Part shown: piece by piece, positions 16,403-24,525 of the stretch
Layout of the letters: each line of letters begins with the position of its first letter
Numbering within the stretch: position 1 is the first letter of the stretch
Assembly (NCBI GenBank): GCA_019918135.1
Contig: WBZZ01001014.1
Span: forward strand, 1 to 28,062
Origin: Paulinella micropora
Taxonomy: Eukaryota; Cercozoa; Imbricatea; Euglyphida; Paulinellidae
Reading direction: 5' to 3'
DNA length: 28,062 nt
Position numbers and translations under genes: made by a program
The notes under the pieces: generated by a model
Seen by the model: only the letters and a program-made list of their open reading frames with translations
The model's database searches: none
What the model was told of the DNA's origin: nothing

Positions 16403-17455
16403 ATGAAGCCTGCCACGAAAGGGGTGCCGCAGGCTTCCAGCCCGCGGAAGCTGGCCGGGCGCCGGCGGGGTGTGAGCTACCCCGCAACCGCGCAGGCCCC
16501 CCGAGGGGAGCTCGGGAAGGGCGCCAAGGCTGAGGAGATCGGCGAGTACAGCCGCCGGGCCGAGCAAGGGGACGCCGAGGCACAGCGCAAGCTAGGTCAG
16601 CTGTTCTACAGCGGCACGTACGTTGTGCGGAACGAAAAGAAAGCGGTGCACTGGTTTGGACAAGCGGCGTTGCAAGGAGATGCGGGTGCACAGTGCTTGC
16701 TGGGTCTGTGCCACCAGCTGGGTACCGGCACGCGCATAGACAAAGCGGAAGCTGCGCGGCTTTACCTGCAGGCGGCGCAGCAAGGGGACGGTGAGGCGCA
16801 ATGGCGGCTGGCCGCCTGCTACTTGCAAGGAACAGGCGTGGCCAAGGATGAAGCCTTGGCCGCGGAGTGGTACAGCAAGGCCGCTCAACAAGGGCACCAA
16901 GACTCCAAGCAGAAGCTAGCTAGCTATTACTACCGGAAAGGCTGGGGCTTCGAGTTTGAGGAGGGCAGGATGCAGGACCTGGCACAAGCACTGGAGTGCT
17001 ACACTCGAGCGGCGGAGAACGGCAGCACCGAAGCCATGTTACGGCTGGGCGACTGCTACGCGCGGGGTGCCGCGGGCTTTCCCAAGGACGGACAGAAAGC
17101 GGCGGAGTGGTATGGGCGGGCCGCCGCCAACGGGCACGCAGATTCGCAGTACAGGCTCGGCTGGTACTCTGAGTTCCAGGAAGGCATCCCCGTCGACCTC
17201 AAGCAGGCTATGTACTGGTACAGTCTGGCCGCCGAGCAGGGCCACGCAGGCGCCGCCTACGCCCTGGGCCTGTGCTACGAAAGCGGCAAGGGCCTGTGCA
17301 CCAAGGATCAGGCCAAGGCTCTGCAGCTATACACACAGGCCGCCAGCAAGGGTCATGCAAGAGCCAAGGAAAGAGTCGGCGCCAGTGAGCGCGCTTTACT
17401 AGCCAACGGGCATCATCACACAGAGAGGTCACTACCGACCTCCGCGCCCGCCTAA
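16403..17455 (+). CDS. Sel1-like repeat protein
   Basis: ATG 16403 (CGAAAAATG) starts a 350-residue protein; in-frame codons back to 16139 are low-complexity and rejected. After a basic, Pro-rich N-terminus (about 50 residues) come seven to eight Sel1 repeats of 36-43 residues with the pattern A-x-x-W/L-Y-x-x-A-A-x-x-G-x-x-x-A-x-x-x-L-G-x-C-Y-x-x-G-x-G. Sel1/TPR-like alpha-solenoids mediate protein-protein contacts and occur in many giant viruses and in ER-associated degradation adaptors. No catalytic domain or transmembrane helix is seen. The fourth repeat is longer than the rest (insertion GFEFEEGRMQDLAQ). Likely an adaptor acting on host proteins. Confidence 0.92.
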   Translation: MKPATKGVPQASSPRKLAGRRRGVSYPATAQAPRGELGKGAKAEEIGEYSRRAEQGDAEAQRKLGQLFYSGTYVVRNEKKAVHWFGQAALQGDAGAQCLLGLCHQLGTGTRIDKAEAARLYLQAAQQGDGEAQWRLAACYLQGTGVAKDEALAAEWYSKAAQQGHQDSKQKLASYYYRKGWGFEFEEGRMQDLAQALECYTRAAENGSTEAMLRLGDCYARGAAGFPKDGQKAAEWYGRAAANGHADSQYRLGWYSEFQEGIPVDLKQAMYWYSLAAEQGHAGAAYALGLCYESGKGLCTKDQAKALQLYTQAASKGHARAKERVGASERALLANGHHHTERSLPTSAPA

Positions 17456-17460
17456 AAACG

Positions 17461-17575
17461 ACGAGAAGGGGGAAGGGGGGGGGGCACCCCACCTGCGTCC
17501 GAACGAACGGGGCTAGTGTATAGACATACAAAGAAGAGATAAGAGAGAGAGAGAGAGAGGGAGAAAGAGAAAAAA
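17461..17575 (+). promoter_or_regulatory. G10-CACCCC element, GA repeat and A-rich leader
   Basis: A G-run followed by CACCCCACC (about 17470-17493), then a GA dinucleotide repeat (about 17543-17560) and AGAAAAAA right before ATG 17576. Same order of elements as at other gene starts. Confidence 0.45.
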
Positions 17576-19747
17576 ATGAATTGCTTCTTACCTGAGGAAC
17601 TGCAGGTGCTGGTTGTAGCTGGTCTGCAGCAACAGCAACAGCGGGAGCTAACAGAAGATCCCGAGTTTACAGGCATTGTGGAGGAGGTGGAGAGACAGGC
17701 ACAGATTAAAGAGGCTCTTTGGTCTCACTGGAAGAAACACAGGAATCTGCTGCTGCACCCAGACAGGGGTGTCATCGAAGATTACCTACAGAGGCTGGAA
17801 CAGTTAGTTAAGGACTATCAACTGGATATGCTGCCAACCGACCTTCATCTCAGCTTCCAAGGCGAGGTGAGCGACACACGGTCTTGGCTAGTGACTGAGT
17901 GGTTGCAGGGCATCGGACGCATTCCATTCCTTCTTTCTAGCTTGCAGGATGTTACCATCGAGACGGCCGGGCCCAGACACTTATCTATCCCGCTGAGCCT
18001 GCTGGCGGGTCTCGGCCCTAACATCAGCAAGCTACGCCTGCGCTGGGTAAAGGTCGTGAACGACAGCAGCAAGGCAGAAGCGTCACTTTCCCTGTTTGGG
18101 GGCCGGCAGGTAGACCTGGACTGGAAGCAGGTTCGTGCATCTTTTGACCTTGGAAAACGGAACGAGCCGGTTCGCGGCAGGGTGGATTTTACAGACGTAA
18201 GCCTGTCCGGGCGGTCTGTTTACGTCGGCGACGCTGCTAACCCCCCGGCCCTGTCCTTGCAGAATGTGGAAGCGCACTGCTTGGAGGCAGGCTCCGGAGT
18301 GTATAGCCTGCAGGCTGAGCGCAGCCGCTTGTGCCGGATCCGAGCCCGGCTCCTGCCCGGGCGGGATGACCTGGGAGTAGCCAAGCGAGGGTGTGAAGTG
18401 TCGGAGTGCGAGACATTAAAGAACCTAACCCTGGAGGGAGAGACGGGGAAGCAGGAAAGCGCAGAGGGCAGCCCCCCCGCGGGGGCAAGCCTGGTTGTTC
18501 GAACCTGCAAACGGCTACAGAGCCTACAGGTAGCAACACCTTTTGACAAGCTGGTGGTGCAAGATTGCCCCCTGCTGTCCCGCGTCGGCTTTGAGCTAAA
18601 GGACCCAGGCTGGGGTCGGGGAAGCTTCGTCGACTTGAACCGCTGCCGCGAGCTCCGGCAACTAGTCTTGCCAGCCACGCTGCGTGGCAGGGTGCAAGTC
18701 GGAGACAGCGCCGCCCTTACAGAGGTGACGTGGCAGCCGGCGGGTAGACATGACGAAGGGCAGCCCTACGTGCTAAAGCTGAGCGCCTGCGGCCAACTCC
18801 AGACAGTCAAGGGGCCCTTTAAGGGGGGTCACGCGCCGGCCTTCCTGTTTTTAAACAAGCAGCAGTGCAAGGGCCTGCACATCGAGGGTTTCTCGCGGCT
18901 TGTGGTCAAGGACGACCCGGGCGTCGAGCACTCTGTCTTGGAGCAAGAGCAGCACGAGCGCAGAGAGCTGGCAGCTGCTTTTTACCGTCAGATGCCTGCA
19001 CGGACCGACGCGTTGCGGGGGGCCGAGCTCTACGAGGAGAATGATGGAGTTGTTGACAGCAATGCTGCCTCGGATCTTGTGCTAGCCGCCAGGGCCTGTG
19101 GCGAGCTCTGCAACCTGCTCTCTGGCGCACGCCCCCCGACCAGACGCCCGCCGGGGGAAATCGTGCAGGACCTCTTGCACAGAGCCTGCCGTTCTGCAGG
19201 TTTTGTCCCTGGTAGCAAGACCGCTGCAGAGGCTGCTAGTGTTAACTCTCAGGGCCTCGAGCTGGAGGCCCTGAGACTGGTGGCGGGTGTGTGCCGCCGA
19301 CTGGCCCCAAAACAGCAGCCAACGCAAGAGACGCCGCCACTTCACTTGCTCGAGCAACTTGTCCAAAACGGCCCCGCTGCACTGTACTCGCTTCTGGCCG
19401 CGCATTGCGGGTCTGGCCAGGCTGTACTGCATGCTTTTCAAGCCCCAGACCTCGACACGCAGCTGGGCCCGCTCTGCTGCCTAGCGGGGCTATGGGGGGA
19501 ATGCTCATTTCCGAGGCTCTGCTCTCTGCTTTCTTCTGACGAAGAGGCGGAGGCACTCACGTGGACCGTCACTCACGTCATGCTAGCCATCGACCCCAGT
19601 GCCATAGTAAGGCGGGCCAACGAACGACTCTTGCAGTGGCTGAGCGGGCTTGGCCAGACTTGGTTGTCTGCGGCGAGGAAGGAGGAGAAGACAGCTCCCC
19701 CCCACCCAGCCCACCTAGGCGGCTCGAGCACTTTGACGCACAGCTAA
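17576..19747 (+). CDS. Large LRR/beta-solenoid-like protein with F-box-like N-terminus
   Basis: 723 residues from ATG 17576. Residues 4-17 (FLPEELQVLVVAGL) resemble the start of an F-box helix, which in giant-virus proteins would recruit SKP1/cullin ligases; this is only a resemblance. A short polyQ lies at residues 18-22. The middle has many irregular repeats of L-x-x-L-x-(V/L)-x-(D/T)-C type, including LVVQDCPLLSRV and LVVRTCKRLQSL, as in the proteins at 6-1973 and 3364-4479. The C-terminal third is helical and Leu/Ala-rich. At a C7 run (19697-19703) the reading frame appears to shift by -1; the last residues in this frame (PPHPAHLGGSSTLTHS) look unnatural. Probably a host-interaction scaffold. 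Confidence 0.75.
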   Translation: MNCFLPEELQVLVVAGLQQQQQRELTEDPEFTGIVEEVERQAQIKEALWSHWKKHRNLLLHPDRGVIEDYLQRLEQLVKDYQLDMLPTDLHLSFQGEVSDTRSWLVTEWLQGIGRIPFLLSSLQDVTIETAGPRHLSIPLSLLAGLGPNISKLRLRWVKVVNDSSKAEASLSLFGGRQVDLDWKQVRASFDLGKRNEPVRGRVDFTDVSLSGRSVYVGDAANPPALSLQNVEAHCLEAGSGVYSLQAERSRLCRIRARLLPGRDDLGVAKRGCEVSECETLKNLTLEGETGKQESAEGSPPAGASLVVRTCKRLQSLQVATPFDKLVVQDCPLLSRVGFELKDPGWGRGSFVDLNRCRELRQLVLPATLRGRVQVGDSAALTEVTWQPAGRHDEGQPYVLKLSACGQLQTVKGPFKGGHAPAFLFLNKQQCKGLHIEGFSRLVVKDDPGVEHSVLEQEQHERRELAAAFYRQMPARTDALRGAELYEENDGVVDSNAASDLVLAARACGELCNLLSGARPPTRRPPGEIVQDLLHRACRSAGFVPGSKTAAEAASVNSQGLELEALRLVAGVCRRLAPKQQPTQETPPLHLLEQLVQNGPAALYSLLAAHCGSGQAVLHAFQAPDLDTQLGPLCCLAGLWGECSFPRLCSLLSSDEEAEALTWTVTHVMLAIDPSAIVRRANERLLQWLSGLGQTWLSAARKEEKTAPPHPAHLGGSSTLTHS

Positions 19748-19938
19748 TGGCAGAGCTCTCTCGCTCGGTCATAGCCAGCCTAGCCGGTCTAGCCAAGAGC
19801 CCAGCCCGACAGCCACGGGCTCGCGACGTGGCAGCTCCTCGTGCACCACCCCCGCACCAGCCGCGGGGGCGTGGACGCTTCCATCGAGCACAGTCTGCTG
19901 GAGGCTCTGCCACGAGCGGGCGGAGGTTAGATTTCTAA
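19697..19938 (+). CDS. C-terminal continuation of the 17576 protein in the -1 frame
   Basis: Beyond the C7 run this frame encodes EHFDAQLMAELSRSVIASLA followed by an Arg/Pro-rich basic tail ending RRLDF. The helical segment looks coding; the upstream part of the same frame does not. An internal ATG exists at about 19747, overlapping the other frame's stop (19745-19747), so a separate small ORF of about 63 residues is the alternative. I favour one gene 17576-19938 with a homopolymer frame break. Confidence 0.45.
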
Positions 19939-20155
19939 CACACATACGAGACCAAACATAACAATAAGGGAGGGGGGGGAAGCGCCCCGCCCCCCCCCAT
20001 TCGTAGGTGTGTCTGTTTTCTTTTTTCTTTTTTTGCTAACTTTTACAAGAAGCTCTGGCAAGAGCAAGGCTGCCCGACTGACTGACTGACTGGTTTGCTT
20101 CATTTTCTCAAAAGCAACAAAAAAAGAAAAAGAAGAAAAAAACAAAACAAAAAGA
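19939..20155 (+). promoter_or_regulatory. G8...C9 palindrome and A-rich leader
   Basis: G8-AAGCGCCCCG-C9 (about 19972-19998) followed by T-rich DNA, a short GACT tandem repeat (about 20074-20091), and about 40 bp of AAAAAG-type sequence directly before ATG 20156. No gene seen. It probably contains the 3' end of the gene before and the promoter of the gene after. Confidence 0.4.
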
Positions 20156-21127
20156 ATGAGAAGCAGAAAGAGTGACATGCCCGAGAGCAAAGAATCATCC
20201 TGGTTCAGGCGCGAGCTTGTAGCTAGCTTTTTATGCGAACAACGACACAGCCTAGGGGACCCCGTGACCTTCGAGCTTGTGCGCAAACGCACCGGTTCAG
20301 AGGCCAATTGTTTTTACGTCCGGTACGGCTGCAACCGAGAGGGCTCTCGGCGCCACAACTGCGCGGCCTACGACGGATTTACGCACGAAAGAAACAACGC
20401 TCTGGTTACGGCCTGCGCGGAACCCTGGGTGGTGTCTGTGCTCTGCCTAGCGCCGAGCTGCAAAGCAAAAGGGCCGGTGATATTCCGGGTGCAGGCCCAG
20501 GACGCTATCACTGACTCCAAGGGGGAGCACAAGCGCCCGCTTGCGACGGAGCAGCTGCCCCTAATCCCCATCGCACCGCCCCTACCGCCCCTACCACCCC
20601 GGCCCGCCGCGCCGGGCCGGGTCAGCGAATTGTGGGCACTAGGCGAGGAGGAGCTCTGCTTGATGCGAGGCAAACAGCACCTGGAGCACGCGCTAGCAGA
20701 CATGCGAAAGAAGTGCTACAACGCCAACGAGGTCGGCTGCGCCCCTGTGTACCTGGGCTTCATCGAGGCGCTAGCCAATCTGCCGCACAAGGTAAGCACA
20801 AAGCAGGCGTGCGATCTGGTGCTCCAAAACAGCGGACATCACTTACTCCAAAACTACTTTGACAAGGATGGTAAGCGCAAGCTGGCGTACCACATAGACC
20901 ACATCGTGCCACGCCGGCTGGGAGGTTTTGATCATCCACGCAACTACGCCATTATGCCAGCAATTTTCAACCAAAAGTTCGGCTCTTGGTTTCTACCTGC
21001 CAAGACTCACTATCTTGGACGCGCCGCCACGCGGCAAACACTTCTCTTTACCAATTACATTCGCAAGAAAACACTAGCGACGCTAGCGCTGGACGACCTG
21101 CCAAAGCTAAACCTGCAGTCTCATTAA
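20156..21127 (+). CDS. UL52-type zinc-ribbon domain fused to HNH endonuclease
   Basis: 323 residues from ATG 20156. Residues about 20-110 form a zinc-ribbon domain with ligands C69-x7-H77-x19-C97-x4-C102, the pattern of the herpesvirus UL52/PriL-type primase zinc motif. The same domain, with identical spacing, occurs in the helicase gene at 24879, including the upstream FL-x-EQR stretch. A Pro-rich linker (about 137-155) leads to a C-terminal HNH nuclease: YHIDHIVP (H246, D248, H249), GG, then DHPRNY (H260, N263) and a terminal N-x-K-F-G. HNH enzymes cut DNA with a single metal ion; stand-alone copies are often homing or nicking enzymes. A bound-ssDNA or fork-directed nuclease is conceivable. 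The stop codon lies in ATTAAA. Confidence 0.85.
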   Translation: MRSRKSDMPESKESSWFRRELVASFLCEQRHSLGDPVTFELVRKRTGSEANCFYVRYGCNREGSRRHNCAAYDGFTHERNNALVTACAEPWVVSVLCLAPSCKAKGPVIFRVQAQDAITDSKGEHKRPLATEQLPLIPIAPPLPPLPPRPAAPGRVSELWALGEEELCLMRGKQHLEHALADMRKKCYNANEVGCAPVYLGFIEALANLPHKVSTKQACDLVLQNSGHHLLQNYFDKDGKRKLAYHIDHIVPRRLGGFDHPRNYAIMPAIFNQKFGSWFLPAKTHYLGRAATRQTLLFTNYIRKKTLATLALDDLPKLNLQSH

Positions 21128-21151
21128 ATTTTCTGTTTTTCTTTTTGTTTA

Positions 21152-21541
21152 CTAAGAATTTGTGGGTGCTGGCCGAGGGAGCCACCCCGTGACTCGTTCC
21201 AAGCGTTTTTCAACTAGGCTGTACAAAAGCTCCCTGCCCTGGCCGGGGCCCAGTGCCCAGTCCACCACGTGCAGCAAAGTCTCCAAATGCTCGGAACGGT
21301 AGTTTACAGCCGCCCGCTCCGCACCAAGCAGCACGCACAGGCGCCAGGCCAAGTAGCCCACAAAGTCCTCTGGGCACAGGGCTTTGTACGCGTCCGTAGT
21401 ACAAACAAAACGAGAGGCGCCCCGCTGCCCCCCCCTGGGTGGATAGCAAAACCACAGCTGCCTCTCCGTATGCGTCGCTATCCATGGGTTTTCTTGCAGC
21501 CTGCCTAGAAGGTCTGCCAAGTCCCTGGGCCTCTGGGGCAA
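21152..21541 (-). CDS. C-terminal continuation of the kinase in the -1 frame
   Basis: 129 residues with good coding character (Leu/Arg/Glu balanced, Trp/Tyr/Cys present) but no ATG anywhere in the frame; only a TTG at 21541. It overlaps the last 12 codons of the kinase frame. Absence of any start codon plus the overlap argue that it is translated only as a C-terminal extension of the kinase, by a -1 shift near 21541-21505. I recognise no domain in it. Confidence 0.5.
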   Translation of the reverse strand: MPQRPRDLADLLGRLQENPWIATHTERQLWFCYPPRGGQRGASRFVCTTDAYKALCPEDFVGYLAWRLCVLLGAERAAVNYRSEHLETLLHVVDWALGPGQGRELLYSLVEKRLERVTGWLPRPAPTNS

Positions 21542-22440
21542 ACCACGTGCCAGACGCGAAGTAGCCTCGTCCCACAGATCCCCCAGAACCCCGGCAGCTG
21601 TAGCATGGCGTACAGGGTCCAGTAGCGCAAGTTCTCTGGGTTCTCTTCCAGAAAGAGGCGGCGGGCTCCGCTCCAGCCGGCCTGCAGACGCTCCTGGCGC
21701 CAGCCCGGAAGGTACTTCAGTGCCCGCAGCACCGGGTCTGGGAAGACCGTGGCCACGTACACCGCCATGGCGTCCTCGTAGCCTGGCGGCAGCGCCCCGC
21801 GCGCTACCCCCCAGGCCGGCCGGTGCATCGTCGCCTTGTCCAGATCCGTCAGCACCACGCGTCTCACAGTATCACGAACGCCCGCGCGCCCCCCACCTCG
21901 GGCTAGGTTCGCTAGCACGTTCGCCGCCTTCAGATCCCGGAAGAACCAACCTTGTCTGCCCAGCACGGCCAGATGGGCTAGCAACGGCTCTAGCACCTGG
22001 GCACTCATCTCCGCCGCGCTCGGCAGACCCGCCGCGTCCGCCCCCTTCAACCACGCCGACAGGTCCACGTCCAGTCTTTCCATCAACAAAGCACAGTACT
22101 TGCCGTTCTTGCCCATTTCCCGCTTCGACTCCACCAACAGCTTCAGCGCTGCCGACAGCGGCCCTTGGCAGCTTGGGGCCTTACGCAATCTGTAGCTTTC
22201 TACGCAGGCCGCCTCCAGCCAAAACACGCGCACAAGTCGGGGCGCCACGCCCAGCTCAGAGCCTAATCTGCACCCGAACTGCTGCTCCTTTTGCCAATCA
22301 TAAGTCAACTTCACCACCTGCTTGTCTTCGCTGGGCGCGCACAGCACGTAGCCGTACGCTCCCCGCCCTACCAGCCGGGCGTTCTGCAGGCTGTCCAGGA
22401 AATATCCTGTGAAATTGCTGTCTAGGCTAATCGCCGACAT
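21505..22440 (-). CDS. Protein kinase (Ser/Thr type, divergent)
   Basis: 311 residues from ATG 22440. Visible kinase motifs: glycine loop VGRGAYGYV (24-32), VVKL lysine K44, hinge LLMERLDVDLSAWL (about 118-131), catalytic loop FFRDLKAANVL with D169 and N174 (HRD histidine replaced by Phe), and the metal-binding LTDLDKA (D199, DFG read as DLD). All residues needed for phosphotransfer are present, so activity is plausible. The C-lobe after residue 210 is short. The last residues (PRGPGTWQTF) look out of frame and the coding signal continues in the -1 frame to 21152. Likely an early or virion kinase acting on host or viral proteins. Confidence 0.88.
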   Translation of the reverse strand: MSAISLDSNFTGYFLDSLQNARLVGRGAYGYVLCAPSEDKQVVKLTYDWQKEQQFGCRLGSELGVAPRLVRVFWLEAACVESYRLRKAPSCQGPLSAALKLLVESKREMGKNGKYCALLMERLDVDLSAWLKGADAAGLPSAAEMSAQVLEPLLAHLAVLGRQGWFFRDLKAANVLANLARGGGRAGVRDTVRRVVLTDLDKATMHRPAWGVARGALPPGYEDAMAVYVATVFPDPVLRALKYLPGWRQERLQAGWSGARRLFLEENPENLRYWTLYAMLQLPGFWGICGTRLLRVWHVVCPRGPGTWQTF

Positions 22441-22575
22441 TTGAATCCCTCCTTTTTTTTTGGCTTTTTCTTTCTAAGAATGTGAATTCCGATGATGAGG
22501 ATGGGGGGGGGCACTCCCCCCCAACCTCGCGCGACTTTCCCCCTCTCCTGTCTAGGCGGGGCACCCCCCCCTTTT
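22441..22575 (-). promoter_or_regulatory. 5' region of the kinase gene with G9-CACT-C7 palindrome
   Basis: On the minus strand an A-run leader (AAAAAAAAGGAGGG) precedes ATG 22440. The G/C palindrome (about 22503-22522) lies about 65 bp upstream, and a second GGGCACC-C6 block (about 22557-22571) lies further out. It also precedes the plus-strand small gene at 22649. Confidence 0.4.
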
Positions 22576-22648
22576 CATTCACCCCCTTCCCCATCTGTCA
22601 CCCTTCACGCAGTTGGACGCCACACAAACACACACAAAAAAAGAGTTC

Positions 22649-22936
22649 ATGCCAACTCGCGCGGAGCTGCTTCGAGCCAAGTTTCGTTTCCCGGCCGAGC
22701 CTGCCGCCCTCACGCCGACTCGCGCGGAGCTGCTTCGGGCTAAGTTTCGCTTCCAGGCCGAGCCTGTTGCACATTCCTCTAACTGCAACCCACTACACAC
22801 CGTTTTCTCGTCTGGGGAAGCTCATTTGGAAGAAAGGCGCAAAGTGCACGAATCGTTGGGGACGCTGCAGAAACAGCTTGCTGCCCTCAAAGACACTTAT
22901 CGAGAGTTGAAAAAGCCACGTACAATTAAAAGGTGA
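22649..22936 (+). CDS. Small tandem-repeat and coiled-coil protein
   Basis: 95 residues from ATG 22649 (stop TGA 22934-22936). Residues 1-38 hold two near-identical 21-residue units of type P-T-R-A-E-L-L-R-A-K-F-R-F-x-A-E-P (63-bp DNA period, starting about 22652 and 22715). The unit resembles the RPEL actin-binding motif (R-P-x-x-x-E-L) but lacks its first Arg, so this is only a resemblance. Residues about 58-95 form a charged helix with Leu spacing (LEERRKVHESLGTLQKQLAAL) typical of a coiled coil, ending in a basic tail. AATAAATAAATTAAA follows the stop. A competing longer frame from 22482 is Ser/Arg/Cys-rich and less credible. Confidence 0.6.
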   Translation: MPTRAELLRAKFRFPAEPAALTPTRAELLRAKFRFQAEPVAHSSNCNPLHTVFSSGEAHLEERRKVHESLGTLQKQLAALKDTYRELKKPRTIKR

Positions 22937-22939
22937 CAA

Positions 22940-23168
22940 CGAATCAATAAATAAATTAAAAATCTTTTTTTGTCCTCCCCGGGCCCCCGTTTGTCGCCCC
23001 CGGCCTTCCGCGTTAGCTTTGAGTCTAGCTTGGAGGGGGAGGGGGAAGGAAAGAAAGCTTTTTGGAAAGGGGGGGGGGAGGCGCCCCCCGCCCCCTTTTC
23101 CATTTGTTAGACAGGAAATAGGGCCAGAGAAGAGCGTGCACAGACAGAGAAGAGAAAAGGAGTCAAGC
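22940..23168 (+). promoter_or_regulatory. Poly(A) region, then G10...C5 palindrome
   Basis: AATAAATAAATTAAAAATC (about 22946-22964) ends the small gene. The G10-A-GGCGCC-C4 palindrome (about 23069-23096) lies about 73 bp before ATG 23169, with an AGAGAAAAG leader near the start. No gene seen. Confidence 0.45.
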
Positions 23169-23933
23169 ATGGAGGCACAACCAGGCAGGTGTGCCTGGGC
23201 TCTCTGCGGGGGGCCCGCCGTGGGAGAGCGGGCAGACTACCTTCCTGCGAGCTGTAGACGGTGCTACGCGGCGGCGTATTGTGGGCGCAAGTGCCAAGTC
23301 GCTGATTGGAAGGCGGGACACAAACGGGTGTGCAAGCGCAGCCCGCTTGCAGACGTGGCGGTGTCTGGCCGCCCCAGCGTAGTCGTGTGGCTCGCGTCGC
23401 ACGTCCAGAGCCAGAAAAGTGTGCGGTACCTGAGGCTGTGCCTGCAATCCTTTGCCTCGACTCTTCCTGCGAGCGACGAGGTCGGCCGCCGCGGCTGGTG
23501 CTGGCTTAGCCTTTCGGCCGCGACGCCCGAGCTGAGGGCGAGTGTAGAGGCGCTGATGCGGAGTTTTGACAGCGAGGACCCTGGGTGCCTGCGTTGGTTC
23601 TGGCACGGCAGCAGGCTTTCCCAGCTGGAGCACTTTTCCTTTCTGCGCGGGTTGATGCTGCGTACGCATGCGCAGGACCTCCGGCTGCAGTGGGTCTTAA
23701 CGACAGACGACGACGATCTTTGGCATTACGGTCGCTACGACATGTACTACCAGAGCCTCCTGCAAGTGGCCGAGACTCCGCCGGGACTGCGAGACCAAGT
23801 TGTCTCGCTGTGTGCCCCGCACTTTGTCGCGCCTTTCACAGCAGCGCTCAGAGATTCCACAGAAAGCAAGAAGATGTGGAGCGGGCGCTCGCCGCCCAGC
23901 AGCTCGATGTACGTACCACAGAAGACGGGATAG
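23169..23933 (+). CDS. MYND-finger protein (first frame)
   Basis: ATG 23169. Residues 8-55 form a MYND finger: CAWALC, then SCRRCYAAAYCGRKCQVADWKAGHKRVC, with the full C/H ligand set. The rest is Leu-rich and helical with an acidic TTDDDD segment followed by Tyr-rich sequence, similar in order to the MYND protein at 2056-3201. Coding character in this frame is good until about 23850 and then fades (SGRSPPSSSMYVPQKTG tail). It moves to the -1 frame, which continues to 24433. The two segments together would make a protein of about 420 residues. Likely a protein-interaction regulator. Confidence 0.8.
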   Translation: MEAQPGRCAWALCGGPAVGERADYLPASCRRCYAAAYCGRKCQVADWKAGHKRVCKRSPLADVAVSGRPSVVVWLASHVQSQKSVRYLRLCLQSFASTLPASDEVGRRGWCWLSLSAATPELRASVEALMRSFDSEDPGCLRWFWHGSRLSQLEHFSFLRGLMLRTHAQDLRLQWVLTTDDDDLWHYGRYDMYYQSLLQVAETPPGLRDQVVSLCAPHFVAPFTAALRDSTESKKMWSGRSPPSSSMYVPQKTG

Positions 23934-24433
23934 ATGGTTTTGCCTGGCGGAACGAGTTGTGGTCATACTTGGTGCCCTTCCGTGTCCTGAACGAATACTT
24001 TGCGCAGCAGCGGCAGCCCGCTCTTTTGCAGCACCCATTAGCGGACGTGGACGTGCGGTCATTCATAGCGTCACACCCGGGCTTTGGGCGCGCTGGCGGT
24101 GGCAAAACTGTTTTTCTCCAGGTGCCGCTGCAAAGCAGTTGGTGCTACTTCTATCGCCAAGTGTCGCGCGAGAGCAAAGTGTGGGAGGTGCAGCCCTGGC
24201 CCGGCGAGAAGGCGCTGCGGGCTCGGTATGAGCGCCTCTTTCCGATGATGTTCGTGGGAACTGACCAGCCTTCACTGTGGCCCTGGCTCAAGCAGATGGT
24301 CACTCTTTTCTGGATGCACTACCGTTGGAACAGGCAAAACACACAGTTAACTTCCCGGGTCCTAGAGGGACTTATGCAGGCATGTCGCCCGCGCGTAGAC
24401 AGAGGCTCGGTGATGGTGAGTTGTTTGCGATAA
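23860..24433 (+). CDS. MYND protein continuation in the -1 frame
   Basis: The frame opens at 23585 but looks coding only from about 23860 (HRKQEDVERALAAQQLDV onward). It is Trp/Tyr/Phe-rich, giving about 190 good residues, with a stretch GFGRAGGGKT (about 24079-24108) that matches a Walker-A spacing by sequence but has no other P-loop motif. It ends at TAA 24431-24433 directly after a GTGAGT. In the next -1 frame (to 24525) another coding-like stretch follows (ELFAIMVPELLRVLEEQLAS), so the real C-terminus may be at 24525, reached by a splice or another frame change. Confidence 0.55.
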
Positions 24434-24525
24434 TGGTGCCGGAGCTGCTGCGCGTGCTCGAAGAGCAGCTGGCCAGCACGGGCCCGGCCGCCCTAAACAA
24501 GCCAAAAGTTACAAACTTTAATTAA

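Noticed and set aside
21720..22412. 230-codon plus-strand frame opposite the kinase.
   Set aside because: Pro/Ser/Arg-rich antisense shadow; kinase motifs define the real strand.
22482..22910. 142-codon frame starting MNSDDEDGGG.
   Set aside because: Runs through a G/C palindrome and competes with the frame that shows tandem repeats and a coiled coil.
24079..24108. Walker-A-like GRAGGGKT in the MYND gene continuation.
   Set aside because: No Walker B or other P-loop NTPase features nearby; likely chance.
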